The notes: generated from the letters alone by a model not told the origin. Shown: positions 48,304-57,019, counted from the first letter of the stretch. The stretch: DNA of 64,000 nucleotides from Streptomyces broussonetiae (GCF_009796285.1 NZ_CP047020.1:6076001-6140000), one strand, 5' to 3'. Numbers and translations: made by a program.

Positions 48304-49164
48304 GTGAACAAACGAGCCCTGAAAGCCCTGCTCAAGGACCGACGCGCGCTCATAGCCCCCGAAACCCACGGCCTCACCCGGCCGACCGGGCCCGGACGGC
48401 GCGCCCCCGGGCTGTCCCAGCTCCAGGTCGACCAGCTGCTGAACCGGGCCTACGGCACCTACCACCGCCTGGAGTCCGGTACCTATCCCAACGCGCCCGC
48501 CGACCTGTTGCGCGACATAGCCCGCCTGTTCGCCCTCAACGAGCAGGAGTGGATCTCACTGTGTCGCTACGCGCGCGGTGAGGACCCGCCCAGCCCGCTC
48601 TACGACACCAGCGGCCACGCCGTCCCCTCCGTCTGGGAGGACGCCGTCGCCGGCGTGACCCACCCGGCCTACGTCACCGACGCCTCCTGGAACCTGGTCA
48701 CCTGCAACGAGCCGTTCCATCGGATCTTCGAGTCCGGACAGGCCCCCGAGAACACCATGCGCTGGATGCTGATCGACGGCCGCGAGCAGCTCACCGACTG
48801 GGCGAGCGCCTGGGCGCCGCTCGTCATGCCCCAGCTCCAGGCCGCGCTCGCGCAGCGCCCCGACGACAAGGTCCTCCGGCAGATCGAGCAGGACCTCCTC
48901 GACGACCCCCTCGCCCGATCGCTGTACGAGCTGGGTGGCGCCTGGATCCACCCCGACGGCGACGAGCGGCCGATCCGGCACGCGGCCGACGGCTCGGGCT
49001 GGGCGAGGATGTGTGTCGCGCAGCCGATGGCGGCCCCCGGGTCACGGTTCACGATCCTCATTTTTCGGCCAGGTCCACGGCGACCGAGTCAGCGTCCCCC
49101 CATGCTTCAGGCCGACTGGTCGGGCCCAGGGCCCTCCTCTTTGCCCGAGAGTGACGGACGATGA
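48304..49164 (+). CDS. XRE-type helix-turn-helix regulator with MmyB-like ligand-binding domain
   Basis: 286 residues from GTG 48304. N-terminal HTH_31-like domain (GLSQLQVDQLLNRAYGTYHRLESGTYPNAPADLLRDIARLFAL), then the MmyB ligand-binding domain (VTHPAYVTDASWNLVTCNEPFHRIFESGQAPENTMRWMLIDGREQLTDWASAWAPLVMPQLQAAL). Relatives bind acyl-type ligands and control secondary metabolism. The type III PKS gene follows after 88 bp on the same strand, so it is the likely target (inference). Confidence 0.88.
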   Translation: MNKRALKALLKDRRALIAPETHGLTRPTGPGRRAPGLSQLQVDQLLNRAYGTYHRLESGTYPNAPADLLRDIARLFALNEQEWISLCRYARGEDPPSPLYDTSGHAVPSVWEDAVAGVTHPAYVTDASWNLVTCNEPFHRIFESGQAPENTMRWMLIDGREQLTDWASAWAPLVMPQLQAALAQRPDDKVLRQIEQDLLDDPLARSLYELGGAWIHPDGDERPIRHAADGSGWARMCVAQPMAAPGSRFTILIFRPGPRRPSQRPPMLQADWSGPGPSSLPESDGR

Positions 49165-49252
49165 GAGAGCATGTCCGGGACGGCAGGGAATCGAATCAGC
49201 CAACTTTGCCGTACCTTGACCTCCATCAGGTTACGTGTCCTAGGGGGGACCC

Positions 49253-50302
49253 ATGCCCGTCCACATCGCCCGTCCGAGCACCACCCTCGCCGCGCACAAG
49301 GTCACCACGGGCGAGATAGCCGACGACATCCGCACCCACCATCCCGACCATCCGCGCCTTGGAGCGATCCTCCGCGTGCTGGGCAACTGCGGTGTCCAGA
49401 CCCGGTACTTCACCCAGCCGCTGAACTCGCCCACCATCAACGGCACCGCCCCCATCGAGGAACGCGCGCCCAAAGCCTTCGCCGACGCCCTGGTCCTGGC
49501 CGAGAGCGCGGCCCGCTCCGCACTCCGGGGCCACGGCCTCGAACCGGGCGACATCACCGGCCTGATCACCGCCCACTCCACCGGCTGGTCGGTACCGAAC
49601 CTCGACGTCCACCTCGTGGACCGGCTCGGCCTGCGCCCCACCGTCCGCCGTATCGCCCTCACCACCGGGGCCTGCGTGGGAGGCGCCACCGCCCTCGTCC
49701 GTGCGATCGAGCAGGCCCTGCTCCACCCCGGCTCCCGCGTCCTCGTCGTCGCCGCCGAAGTCCCCTCCTCGGTGTACAACCACACGGACACCGCCATCGA
49801 GCACATGATCTACAAGGCGCTGTTCGGCGACAGTGCGGCCGCCACGATCGTCAGCAGCGACCCCCTCGGCCCCGGCCTCACCATCGAAGGCCCCGACGGC
49901 CTCTTCGAGTACGCCCTCCCGGGCTCCCTGCGCTACTACGCCGGCCGCATCGACTCCCACGGCTTCCACTTCGACTCCACCAAGGCCGCCATGGGCGGGG
50001 CCAAGACCGTCATGCCCGCGGTCCTCGGGTGGCTCGACGGCCGCGCCGTGACCGTCCCCGTCATACACCCCGGCTCGCGGCCGATCATCCAGGACACCGC
50101 AGCCGCGCTCGGCCTCGCCGACGACGACGCCCAGCACTCCCTCGACACCCTGTGGGAAGAGGGCAACCTCGGTGGCGTATCGGTTCTCCGCGTTCTCGAG
50201 CGCACCCACGACAAGCCCCCGACGGCCGGTGAGAAGGCCCTGATCGTCGCCTACGGCCCCGGCTTCAGCGTCTCCGCCGTCCACGCCACCTGGACCGCCT
50301 AG
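49253..50302 (+). CDS. Type III polyketide synthase (chalcone synthase superfamily)
   Basis: 349 residues from ATG 49253 with aggggggac upstream. The catalytic triad is visible: Cys141 in TTGACVGGA, His272 in VIHPGSRP and Asn305 in EEGNLGGVS; the 33-residue His-Asn spacing equals that of chalcone synthase (303/336). Starter and product cannot be predicted, and it is not RppA-like in the motifs I can see. No oxygenase or methyltransferase follows directly; the 3' neighbour is a convergent alpha/beta hydrolase overlapping its stop by 4 bp. Confidence 0.85.
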   Translation: MPVHIARPSTTLAAHKVTTGEIADDIRTHHPDHPRLGAILRVLGNCGVQTRYFTQPLNSPTINGTAPIEERAPKAFADALVLAESAARSALRGHGLEPGDITGLITAHSTGWSVPNLDVHLVDRLGLRPTVRRIALTTGACVGGATALVRAIEQALLHPGSRVLVVAAEVPSSVYNHTDTAIEHMIYKALFGDSAAATIVSSDPLGPGLTIEGPDGLFEYALPGSLRYYAGRIDSHGFHFDSTKAAMGGAKTVMPAVLGWLDGRAVTVPVIHPGSRPIIQDTAAALGLADDDAQHSLDTLWEEGNLGGVSVLRVLERTHDKPPTAGEKALIVAYGPGFSVSAVHATWTA

Positions 50303-51201
50303 CGGTGCACCGGCGCCGGGTGGGCGGAGGCGTCGTCCCAGAAGTCGGCGAGCGCGTGGGCGGTGGCGCGCGGCCGGTCGGTGTTGGGTGAGTGCTCGGC
50401 GCGCGCGATGACCGTGCGCCGCGCCCGCAGCCGTACCGCCATGTCGTCCAGCAGGGGCAGCGGCCAGGTGTCGTCCCTGTCGCCCGACAGGACATGGAAC
50501 GGCAGTGGTACGGCGGCCAGTTCGGCGATCCGGTCCGGCTCCGTGCACAACTGGTGCCCTGTGGCGACGAGTTGGGCCGGTTGGGTGCCCAGCCAGCGGC
50601 GCCGCAGGTCGTCCCGGTCGTCCAGCCCGCCGTCGAGCGCGGCCGTCTCGGTCTCCTCGGGCGTCTCCATGGCCTGGATCGCCTCCCAGACCGCCGCCAT
50701 GTCCATCACCGCGAGCGCGTCCCGCAGCAGCTTGACGCGCTGCTGCTGGGATTCCGAGATGTGCGCCGGGCCTGAGGCCATCAGGGTGAGCGAGCGAAAG
50801 GGCATGTGGTCGAGCAGCACGGCCGCGCGCGAGATCAGCCCGCCGAGCGAGTGCCCCAGCAGGTGCACCGGCGCTCCCGCCCCGACCGCCTCCGCCTGGG
50901 CGAGCACGTCGCGCGCCAACTCCTCCTGCGCATAGGCGGATTCGTCGGCCTCGGGCCCGTCCGACTCGAACTGGCCACGCCCGTCCACGGCCACGGTCCG
51001 GTACCCGCGCAGCGCGAGCGGCACATGCAGCGGATTGAAGTCCTCCTTGCTCCCGGTGAACCCCGGAAGCAACAGCGCCACGCCCTTGGGCTCGACCCCG
51101 TCGGCCACGGGAGCGTCGACGACGGCGAACTCCCCACGCGCGGTGGGCAGCGCGTACGCGCGGGCGCCGGGGGGCGGGACGAAGGTGGCGGGCCTGCTCA
51201 T
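50299..51201 (-). CDS. Alpha/beta hydrolase
   Basis: 300 residues from ATG 51201. Nucleophile Ser118 in LLGHSLGGLI, likely acid in SGDRDDTW and His in ARAEHSPN; PGFTGSKEDF supplies the oxyanion side. Cytosolic. Esterase or lipase-like activity; substrate unknown. Convergent with the type III PKS gene with a 4-bp overlap of the stop regions, so a pathway link is only positional. Confidence 0.88.
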   Translation of the reverse strand: MSRPATFVPPPGARAYALPTARGEFAVVDAPVADGVEPKGVALLLPGFTGSKEDFNPLHVPLALRGYRTVAVDGRGQFESDGPEADESAYAQEELARDVLAQAEAVGAGAPVHLLGHSLGGLISRAAVLLDHMPFRSLTLMASGPAHISESQQQRVKLLRDALAVMDMAAVWEAIQAMETPEETETAALDGGLDDRDDLRRRWLGTQPAQLVATGHQLCTEPDRIAELAAVPLPFHVLSGDRDDTWPLPLLDDMAVRLRARRTVIARAEHSPNTDRPRATAHALADFWDDASAHPAPVHR

Positions 51202-51304
51202 GGGAAGAGGCTATCGGGCGGGGCCAGGGACAGAAGGATCGGGCGGCGGCCGACGGTCTTCTCAGTCTCCTCGGCGCAGCAGGCGCTCTCGCGTGCCCAA
51301 CGCG

Positions 51305-51340
51305 CGACGGCCCGGCCCACGGGTGTGGGCCGGGCCGTCG
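51305..51340. terminator. Terminator downstream of the helicase gene
   Basis: Perfect 16-bp stem (cgacggcccggcccac against its complement) with a four-base loop, about 20 bp past the helicase stop at 51359. Confidence 0.8.
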
Positions 51341-51358
51341 GTGACGGGTGCTGCCGGA

Positions 51359-54139
51359 TCAGCCTTCGACGGCCTCGACGGCCTCGACGACCGCGGCGGC
51401 CTTGCGGGTCCGACGCCGCGGCTTGGCCTCCGGCTCCTCGGCGGCCTGCGCCGGAATCTCCGGAGCAACGGCCGCGGCCTTGCGCGTCCGCCGCACCTTG
51501 GGCGCGGCCACCTCGGCAGCGCCGTCCACCTCGACGGCGGCGGCCGTCTTGCGCGTGCGGCGCGGCTTGGTCGCGGGGGCGGCCTCGTCCGTGCCGTCGG
51601 GCGCGGTGGCGGCCGTCTTGCGGGCCCGGCGGGGCTTGGCCTCCGTGCCTTCCGCCGTGTCGGCGGCGGTTTCGGCGGTGGCAGCTGTCTTGCGGGTCCG
51701 GCGGGGCTTGGCCTCGGCCTCGGGGGCCTCGGTCGTCTCCGGTGCCGCGGCGGCCGTCTTGCGCGTGCGGCGGGGCTTGGCCTCCGTGGCCTCCGCCGTG
51801 TCGGCGGCGGTTTCGGCGGTGGCGGCCGTCTTGCGGGTCCGGCGGGGCTTGGCCTCGGCCTCGGTCTCCGGGGCCTCGGCGGTTGCCGCGGTCTTGCGGG
51901 TCCGACGGGGCTTGGCCTCCGCGCCTTCCGCCGTCTCTACGGCGGTTTCGGCGGCGGCAGCTGTCTTGCGCGTACGGCGGGGCTTGGCCTCCGCGCCTTC
52001 CGCCGTCTCTACGGCGGTTTCGGCGGCGGCAGCTGTCTTGCGCGTACGGCGGGGCTTGGCCTCCGTGGCCTCCGCCGTGTCGGCGGCGGTTTCGGCGGCG
52101 GCGGCCGTCTTGCGGGTCCGGCGCGGCTTGACCTCGGCCTCGGCCTCCGGGGCCCCGACGGTCTCGACGGCAGCGGCGGCGGTCTTCCGGGTCCGGCGCG
52201 GCTTCGCCGCGGGGGCGGACTCGGCCGTGTTGTCTGCGTTCCCGGCGTTCCCGGCGTTCCCGGCGTTCTCGGCCGTGGCGACGGCCGACTCGGCGGCGGA
52301 CGCGGCCGTCTTGCGCGTACGGCGGCGAGGCTTCGCCTCCGGTGCTTCCACCGTCACCGGGTCCGACGCGGCCACGGTCTGCGCCACCGTCACCGGCGTC
52401 TCGGCCGCCGGCTCGGCGACAGGCGCCGTTTGAGCCGTCACGACGGCCGGCTCGGCCGACTTGCGGGTGCGGCGCCGACGCGGCTTCTCCAGGGTGTCCG
52501 GCGCGGCCGGAACCTCGGCCGGGGCCACGGCCTCGACCACGGTCTCGGCGGCCGGGGCCACCGTCTCGACCACGGTCTCGGCGGCCGGAACCGGCTGCGC
52601 AGGTGCCCCGCTGCGCGTACGGCGACGGCGGCGCAGGGTGCGCGGCGCCGACGCGGAGTCCTCCGCCGAGCCGGACTCGGCGGCCGGAGCCGTCGTGGCG
52701 GCCGGTGCGGCAGGAGCGGCGGCGTCCAGCGCGGTGCCACCGCGCGTGCGGCGGCGACGGCGCGGCGTACGGGACGGACGCTCACGCTCGGCCGGCGCGG
52801 CACCGGAGTCGGCGCGACCGCCCCGGCCCCCGCGACCGCGTGCACCGCGGCCGCCGGTCTCGCCCAGGTCCTCCAGCTCCTCGGCGTCCAGACCCGCGCG
52901 GGTCCGCTCCGCGCGCGGCAGGACGCCCTTCGTGCCCTCGGGGATGCCGAGGTCGGAGAACAGGTGCGGGGAGCTGGAGTACGTCTCCACCGGGTCGTTG
53001 AAGTCCAGCTCCAGCGCCTTGTTGATCAGCTGCCAGCGCGGGATGTCGTCCCAGTCGACGAACGTGATCGCCGTACCCTTGGCGCCCGCGCGGCCGGTGC
53101 GGCCGACCCGGTGCAGGTACGTCTTCTCGTCCTCGGGGGACTGGTAGTTGATGACGTGGGTCACGCCCTCGACGTCGATACCGCGAGCGGCGACGTCGGT
53201 GCAGACCAGGACGTCGACCTTGCCGTTGCGGAAGGCCCGCAGGGCCTGCTCGCGGGCGCCCTGGCCCAGGTCGCCGTGGACCGCGCCGGAGGCGAACCCA
53301 CGGCGCTGGAGCTGCTCGGCGATGTCGGCGGCCGTGCGCTTCGTACGGCAGAAGATCATCGCCAGTCCGCGGCCCTCGGCCTGCAGGATGCGGGCGACCA
53401 TCTCCGGCTTGTCCATGTTGTGCGCGCGGTAGACGAACTGCTTGATGTTCGCGACCGTCGCGCCCTCGTCGTCCGGCGCGGTGGCACGGATGTGCGTGGG
53501 CCGGGACATGTAGCGGCGCGCGAGGCCGATGACCGCACCCGGCATGGTGGCCGAGAACAGCATGGTCTGACGCTTGACCGGCAGCATGTCGATGATCTTC
53601 TCGACGTCGGGCAGGAAGCCCAGGTCGAGCATCTCGTCGGCCTCGTCGAGGACCAGGCACTTGACGTGCTTCAGGTTCAGCTTCTTCTGGCCCGCGAGGT
53701 CGAGCAGACGGCCCGGGGTGCCGACGACCACGTCGACGCCCTTCTTGAGTGCCTCGACCTGCGGCTCGTAGGCCCGGCCGCCGTAGATCGCGGTCACGCG
53801 CACGTTACGGACCTTGCCGGCCGTCAGCAGGTCGTTGGTGACCTGGGTGCACAGCTCGCGCGTGGGGACGACGACGAGCGCCTGCGGGGCGTCCGTGAGG
53901 GCCTCGGGAGCGGCGCGGCCGGCCTCGACGTCGGCGGGGACGGTGACCCGCTCGAGGAGCGGGAGACCGAAGCCCAGCGTCTTGCCGGTGCCGGTCTTGG
54001 CCTGGCCGATGACGTCCGTGCCGGAAAGGGCGACCGGGAGCGTCATCTCCTGGATGGGGAAGGGGGTGATGATGCCGACGGCCTCCAGGGCCTCGGCGGT
54101 CTCGGGAAGGATTCCGAGTTCTCGAAACGTCGTAGTCAG
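51359..54139 (-). CDS. DEAD-box RNA helicase with long basic repeat tail, CTG start
   Basis: 926 residues if begun at CTG 54139, preceded by agagg seven bases upstream. The first ATG in frame (54046) would cut off FRELGILPETAEALEAVGI and PFPIQ, the family Q motif, so CTG is preferred. Helicase motifs: AKTGTGKT (I), VVPTREL, GTPGRLLDL, LDEADEM (DEAD), FSATM (SAT), then CTDVAARGIDV and HRVGRTGRAG. After about residue 450 follow RG-rich GGRGARGRGGRGGRAD and about 14 tandem units of KPRRTRKTAA plus an acidic-Ala spacer. Comparable to M. tuberculosis RhlE (Rv3211), whose neighbours are also similar. Role in RNA remodelling, cold adaptation inferred. Confidence 0.9.
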   Translation of the reverse strand: MTTTFRELGILPETAEALEAVGIITPFPIQEMTLPVALSGTDVIGQAKTGTGKTLGFGLPLLERVTVPADVEAGRAAPEALTDAPQALVVVPTRELCTQVTNDLLTAGKVRNVRVTAIYGGRAYEPQVEALKKGVDVVVGTPGRLLDLAGQKKLNLKHVKCLVLDEADEMLDLGFLPDVEKIIDMLPVKRQTMLFSATMPGAVIGLARRYMSRPTHIRATAPDDEGATVANIKQFVYRAHNMDKPEMVARILQAEGRGLAMIFCRTKRTAADIAEQLQRRGFASGAVHGDLGQGAREQALRAFRNGKVDVLVCTDVAARGIDVEGVTHVINYQSPEDEKTYLHRVGRTGRAGAKGTAITFVDWDDIPRWQLINKALELDFNDPVETYSSSPHLFSDLGIPEGTKGVLPRAERTRAGLDAEELEDLGETGGRGARGRGGRGGRADSGAAPAERERPSRTPRRRRRTRGGTALDAAAPAAPAATTAPAAESGSAEDSASAPRTLRRRRRTRSGAPAQPVPAAETVVETVAPAAETVVEAVAPAEVPAAPDTLEKPRRRRTRKSAEPAVVTAQTAPVAEPAAETPVTVAQTVAASDPVTVEAPEAKPRRRTRKTAASAAESAVATAENAGNAGNAGNADNTAESAPAAKPRRTRKTAAAAVETVGAPEAEAEVKPRRTRKTAAAAETAADTAEATEAKPRRTRKTAAAAETAVETAEGAEAKPRRTRKTAAAAETAVETAEGAEAKPRRTRKTAATAEAPETEAEAKPRRTRKTAATAETAADTAEATEAKPRRTRKTAAAAPETTEAPEAEAKPRRTRKTAATAETAADTAEGTEAKPRRARKTAATAPDGTDEAAPATKPRRTRKTAAAVEVDGAAEVAAPKVRRTRKAAAVAPEIPAQAAEEPEAKPRRRTRKAAAVVEAVEAVEG
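51907..52050 (-). repeat. Perfect 72-bp tandem duplication in the helicase tail
   Basis: Two consecutive 72-base units (51907-51978 and 51979-52050), each encoding one 24-residue repeat of the tail, are identical. Surrounding units are diverged copies. Confidence 0.9.
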
Positions 54140-54552
54140 GGTGCTGCCTCTTCTGTGTGGCGCGGTGCGAGGCGAGCGCGGGGGTCATGTCTGACCGTGC
54201 CGGGGACGTCGGCTAGCCGTACGGGCGAACCACTCGGGCAAGCCGTAAGACACGGGACCTCTGCCGACGCTCTAGCGCTCGTACCGCTGAGGGTGTCCCT
54301 CCGGTCGTCGTACGTACTGAGCCGCACGGCCAGGGAGGGCTGTCGGGTCGGAGCCGATCGGGCCACCGACCGGGCATCCTCATGCGTGCGCCCTGTCGGG
54401 AGACGTCGAACACCGTCGACGCACTCTGGCAGGCGCATTACCACCATACCCCGGATTGGCGCACACGCGATGGCCGATTTGGTCACGTAGTCGTGGTCAC
54501 ACTGATCGACTGGGCGCTTCCGGGGCGGCGCGAGCGGGCTATTGTGCGCCTC
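54140..54552. other. 413-bp divergent region between helicase and ferritin-like genes
   Basis: Upstream of both genes. The helicase side holds its ribosome site next to the CTG start and a palindrome cggctagccg at 54210-54219; a long 5' leader is plausible for a cold-type helicase. The right end carries tattgt at 54540-54545, 8 bases before ATG 54553, a leaderless-type promoter for the plus-strand gene. No ORF with codon bias stands out. Confidence 0.5.
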
Positions 54553-55290
54553 ATGACTAGCTCTGACAAGCCTGACAACGACTCCGTCGCACCCACGGGC
54601 ATCGCTGCCAAGGACTGGACGCAGGCCTCCGCCGACCCGCAGTACCGCGCCGCGGTCGTGGACCTGCTCGGTGCGCTCGCGTACGGGGAGCTGGCGGCGT
54701 TCGAGCGGCTCGCGGAGGACGCCAAGCTGGCGCCGACCCTCTCGGACAAGGCGGAGCTGGCGAAGATGGCCTCGGCGGAGTTCCACCACTTCGAGCGCCT
54801 GCGGGACCGGCTGACCGAGATCGGCGAGGAGCCGACGGCCGCCATGGACCCGTTCGTCGCCGCACTCGACGGGTTCCACCGGCAGACCGCGCCCTCGGAC
54901 TGGCTGGAGGGCCTGGTCAAGGCGTACGTCGGCGACTCGATCGCGAGCGACTTCTACCGGGAGGTCGCGGCCCGGCTCGACTCCGACACCCGCGAGCTGG
55001 TCCTCGCCGTCCTCGACGACACCGGGCACGCCGGGTTCGCGGTGGAGAAGGTGCGGGCCGCCATCGACGCCGAGCCGCGCGTGGGGGGCCGGCTGGCGCT
55101 GTGGGCGCGACGGCTGATGGGCGAGGCGCTGTCGCAGTCCCAGCGGGTGGTCGCCGACCGGGACGCGCTGTCGACGATGCTCGTGGGCGGGGTCGCCGAC
55201 GGGTTCGATCTCGCGGAGGTCGGGAGGATGTTCTCGCGGATCACCGAGGCGCACACGAAGCGGATGGCTGCGCTGGGCCTCGCGGCCTGA
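54553..55290 (+). CDS. Ferritin-like fold protein (MiaE-like)
   Basis: 245 residues from ATG 54553, likely leaderless. An all-helical protein with LGALAYGELAAFERLAEDAK, SAEFHHFERLRDRLTEIG and a late DDTGHAGFAVEKV: Glu and Glu-x-x-His pairs in ferritin-like diiron positions, as in tRNA-(ms2io6A) hydroxylase MiaE relatives. True hydroxylase activity is unproven for actinobacterial members. Divergent from the helicase gene, and the following small gene is on the other strand. Confidence 0.85.
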   Translation: MTSSDKPDNDSVAPTGIAAKDWTQASADPQYRAAVVDLLGALAYGELAAFERLAEDAKLAPTLSDKAELAKMASAEFHHFERLRDRLTEIGEEPTAAMDPFVAALDGFHRQTAPSDWLEGLVKAYVGDSIASDFYREVAARLDSDTRELVLAVLDDTGHAGFAVEKVRAAIDAEPRVGGRLALWARRLMGEALSQSQRVVADRDALSTMLVGGVADGFDLAEVGRMFSRITEAHTKRMAALGLAA

Positions 55291-55334
55291 GAGACGGTAC
55301 GCCCCGTGGGGGCGGGTGCTGTCGTCGCGCGGCT

Positions 55335-55382
55335 GCGGGTCCGTCGTGGTTGCTCGCGCAGTTCCCCGCGCCCCTCGGGGCG
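55335..55382. repeat. Dispersed intergenic repeat, copy B
   Basis: About 48 bases with tcgtggttgctcgcgcag and the hairpin ccccgcgcccctcgggg-type end, similar to 44916-44964. It lies 45 bp after a stop codon. Confidence 0.7.
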
Positions 55383-55390
55383 CTTTCTGC

Positions 55391-55428
55391 TTCTATGCCG
55401 TGGCTGATCTTCTATGCCGTGGCTGATC
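55391..55428. repeat. Two perfect 19-bp tandem copies at a gene end
   Basis: ttctatgccgtggctgatc occurs twice in direct succession. The second copy contains the stop codon (cta on plus) of the small membrane protein at 55412; the first copy lies just beyond it. Confidence 0.95.
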
Positions 55429-55678
55429 GGCGCAGCCTGCCTGCCGGGCGGAGCAGGAGGGACAGGGACGCCGCCGAGATGACCGCGGCTCCCACGAGGC
55501 TCAGCCAGGCGACGCCGGGGCCGAGTGCGGTGTGGGTGACGAAGTCGCCGAAGAGGGCTCCGGCGATGCCCGTCGAGAACACCAGCGGGCGGGCCGGCAG
55601 ACGGTGGGACAGGCGGTGCACCGCCGCCCAGGCGAGTGCGAGACCGAGCACAGCGGATCCGAGCGCTTCAAGAATCAT
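55412..55678 (-). CDS. Small membrane protein, conserved hypothetical
   Basis: 88 residues from ATG 55678 with gggaggga upstream. Two to three hydrophobic segments (LGSAVLGLALAWAAVHRL, LVFSTGIAGALFGDFVTHTALG, VAWLSLVGAAVISAASLSLLL) and a basic end RPAGRLRRSATA. Similar to transglycosylase-associated-type tiny membrane proteins, but not assigned to a family. Function unknown. Confidence 0.75.
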   Translation of the reverse strand: MILEALGSAVLGLALAWAAVHRLSHRLPARPLVFSTGIAGALFGDFVTHTALGPGVAWLSLVGAAVISAASLSLLLRPAGRLRRSATA

Positions 55679-55799
55679 CTCGAGGTCCCTCCCACGGCAC
55701 GTCTGCCCTTGACGGTCGTAGCCCGTCATACCCGTGACCTGCGGACTGCAACCCTCCGCTGTGCGGGACTTGTGCTCCGTCCGTGTGCACAATCCACAC

Positions 55800-55836
55800 A
55801 GAAGGGCCCGGCGGCACTCGGCCGCCGGGCCCTTCT
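55800..55836. terminator. Terminator downstream of DUF3107
   Basis: 16-bp perfect stem agaagggcccggcggc / gccgccgggcccttct with a five-base loop, 12 bp past the stop at 55849 on the minus strand; also useful against readthrough on the plus strand. Confidence 0.8.
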
Positions 55837-55848
55837 TGCGAGGTCGGC

Positions 55849-56076
55849 CTACAGCGTGCCGAATCCCACCTTGCGCACGGTCGGCTCGCCGATCTCCACG
55901 TACGCCAGGCGGTCCGTCGGCACCAGGACCTTGCGGCCCTTCTCGTCCTGAAGGCTCAGCAGCTGCGTCTTTCCGGCCAGCGCGTCGCTCACCAGGCGCT
56001 CGACCTCCTCGACGCTCTGACCGCTCTCCAGAACGATCTCGCGGGGCGCGTACTGCACGCCGATCTTGACCTCCAC
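55849..56076 (-). CDS. DUF3107 family protein
   Basis: 75 residues from GTG 56076 (ggagggac upstream). VKIGVQYAPREIVLESGQSVEEVERLVSDALAG and KVLVPTDRLAYVEIGEPTVRKVGFG match DUF3107 (PF11305, from memory), present in M. tuberculosis as Rv3208A beside a TetR gene, as here. Function unknown. A longer in-frame start lacks a ribosome site. Confidence 0.92.
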   Translation of the reverse strand: MEVKIGVQYAPREIVLESGQSVEEVERLVSDALAGKTQLLSLQDEKGRKVLVPTDRLAYVEIGEPTVRKVGFGTL

Positions 56077-56210
56077 GGCTATGTCCCTCCGACGGTCAGT
56101 GATGTGCGCGATCTTCCGCGCCGTACGCAGCACACATTAGCCCGGTGAGGGGACGTACACGCTGCTGGCAGGAACGCCAACAGCGAACAGCCTCCGGGAA
56201 CAAACGACCG

Positions 56211-56852
56211 TCAGTGGTGTTCGGTGCCGTGCAGCGGGAATCCGGCGATGCCTCGCCAGGCCAGCGAGGCCAGCAGCTGCACCGCCTGGTCGCGCGGGAC
56301 ACTGCGGTCGCTGTGCAGCCAGGAACGGGCCACCACCTGGGCGAGGCCGCCGAGCCCGGAGGCGAGCAGCATCGACTCCGCGCGTGAGAGACCGGTGTCC
56401 TCCGCGATGACCTCGCAGATCGCCTCGGCGCAGTCGTTCGTGACCTTGTCGACGCGCTCGCGCACCGCGGGCTCGTTCGTCAGGTCCGACTCGAAGACCA
56501 GCCGGAAGGCGCCGCCGTCGTCCTCGACGTAGGCGAAATAGGCGTCCATGGTGGCTCGCACGCGCTGCTTGTTGTCCGTCGTGGACGCGAGCGCGGTGCG
56601 CACGGACTGGATCAGGGACTCGCAGTGCTGGTCCAGCAGGGCGAGGTACAGGTCGAGCTTGCCCGGGAAGTGCTGGTACAGGACCGGCTTGCTCACACCG
56701 GCCCGCTCGGCGATGTCGTCCATCGCCGCCGCGTGGTAGCCCTGCGCGACGAAGACCTCCTGGGCGGCGCCCAGCAACTGGTTCCGCCGGGCTCGGCGCG
56801 GCAGACGGGTGCCACGTGGGCGTGCCGCCTCAGTTTGCTCGATGGCTGTCAC
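56211..56852 (-). CDS. TetR-family transcriptional regulator
   Basis: 213 residues from GTG 56852 (gggaggc upstream; the ATG at 56876 precedes that site). HTH: RNQLLGAAQEVFVAQGYHAAAMDDIAERAGVSKPVLYQHFPGKLDLYLALLD. The ligand domain TDNKQRVRATMDAYFAYVEDDGGAFRLVFESDLTNEPAVRERV resembles Rv3208, whose neighbours are the same. Ligand and targets unknown. Confidence 0.92.
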   Translation of the reverse strand: MTAIEQTEAARPRGTRLPRRARRNQLLGAAQEVFVAQGYHAAAMDDIAERAGVSKPVLYQHFPGKLDLYLALLDQHCESLIQSVRTALASTTDNKQRVRATMDAYFAYVEDDGGAFRLVFESDLTNEPAVRERVDKVTNDCAEAICEVIAEDTGLSRAESMLLASGLGGLAQVVARSWLHSDRSVPRDQAVQLLASLAWRGIAGFPLHGTEHH

Positions 56853-56994
56853 GCCGCCTCCCAAAGTCGTCCACATGCGGTGTCGGCCGCGCGGCCATCG
56901 TACTTTTCGGTAACCGTGGTGTGCGCGGTGCGAGCGCAGAATTTCATGTACCGGACGGTGGCGAAAGCCGCGATCGCTCTCTGATCAGCCCCTT

Positions 56995-57019
56995 GCCCGG
57001 CCGCAGGAGCCGGCCGGGC
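56995..57019. terminator. Terminator of the acidic small gene
   Basis: gcccggccg / cggccgggc, 9-bp stem with seven-base loop, 13 bp beyond the stop at 57032 on the minus strand. Confidence 0.6.

Noticed and set aside
50299..51201. Alpha/beta hydrolase as part of the type III PKS operon
   Set aside because: It is on the opposite strand and convergent, so it is not co-transcribed; a pathway link is unsupported.
51035..54490. 1151-codon open frame antisense to the helicase
   Set aside because: Product is a low-complexity Gly/Arg/Leu shadow of the repeat tail; the minus strand has all helicase motifs.
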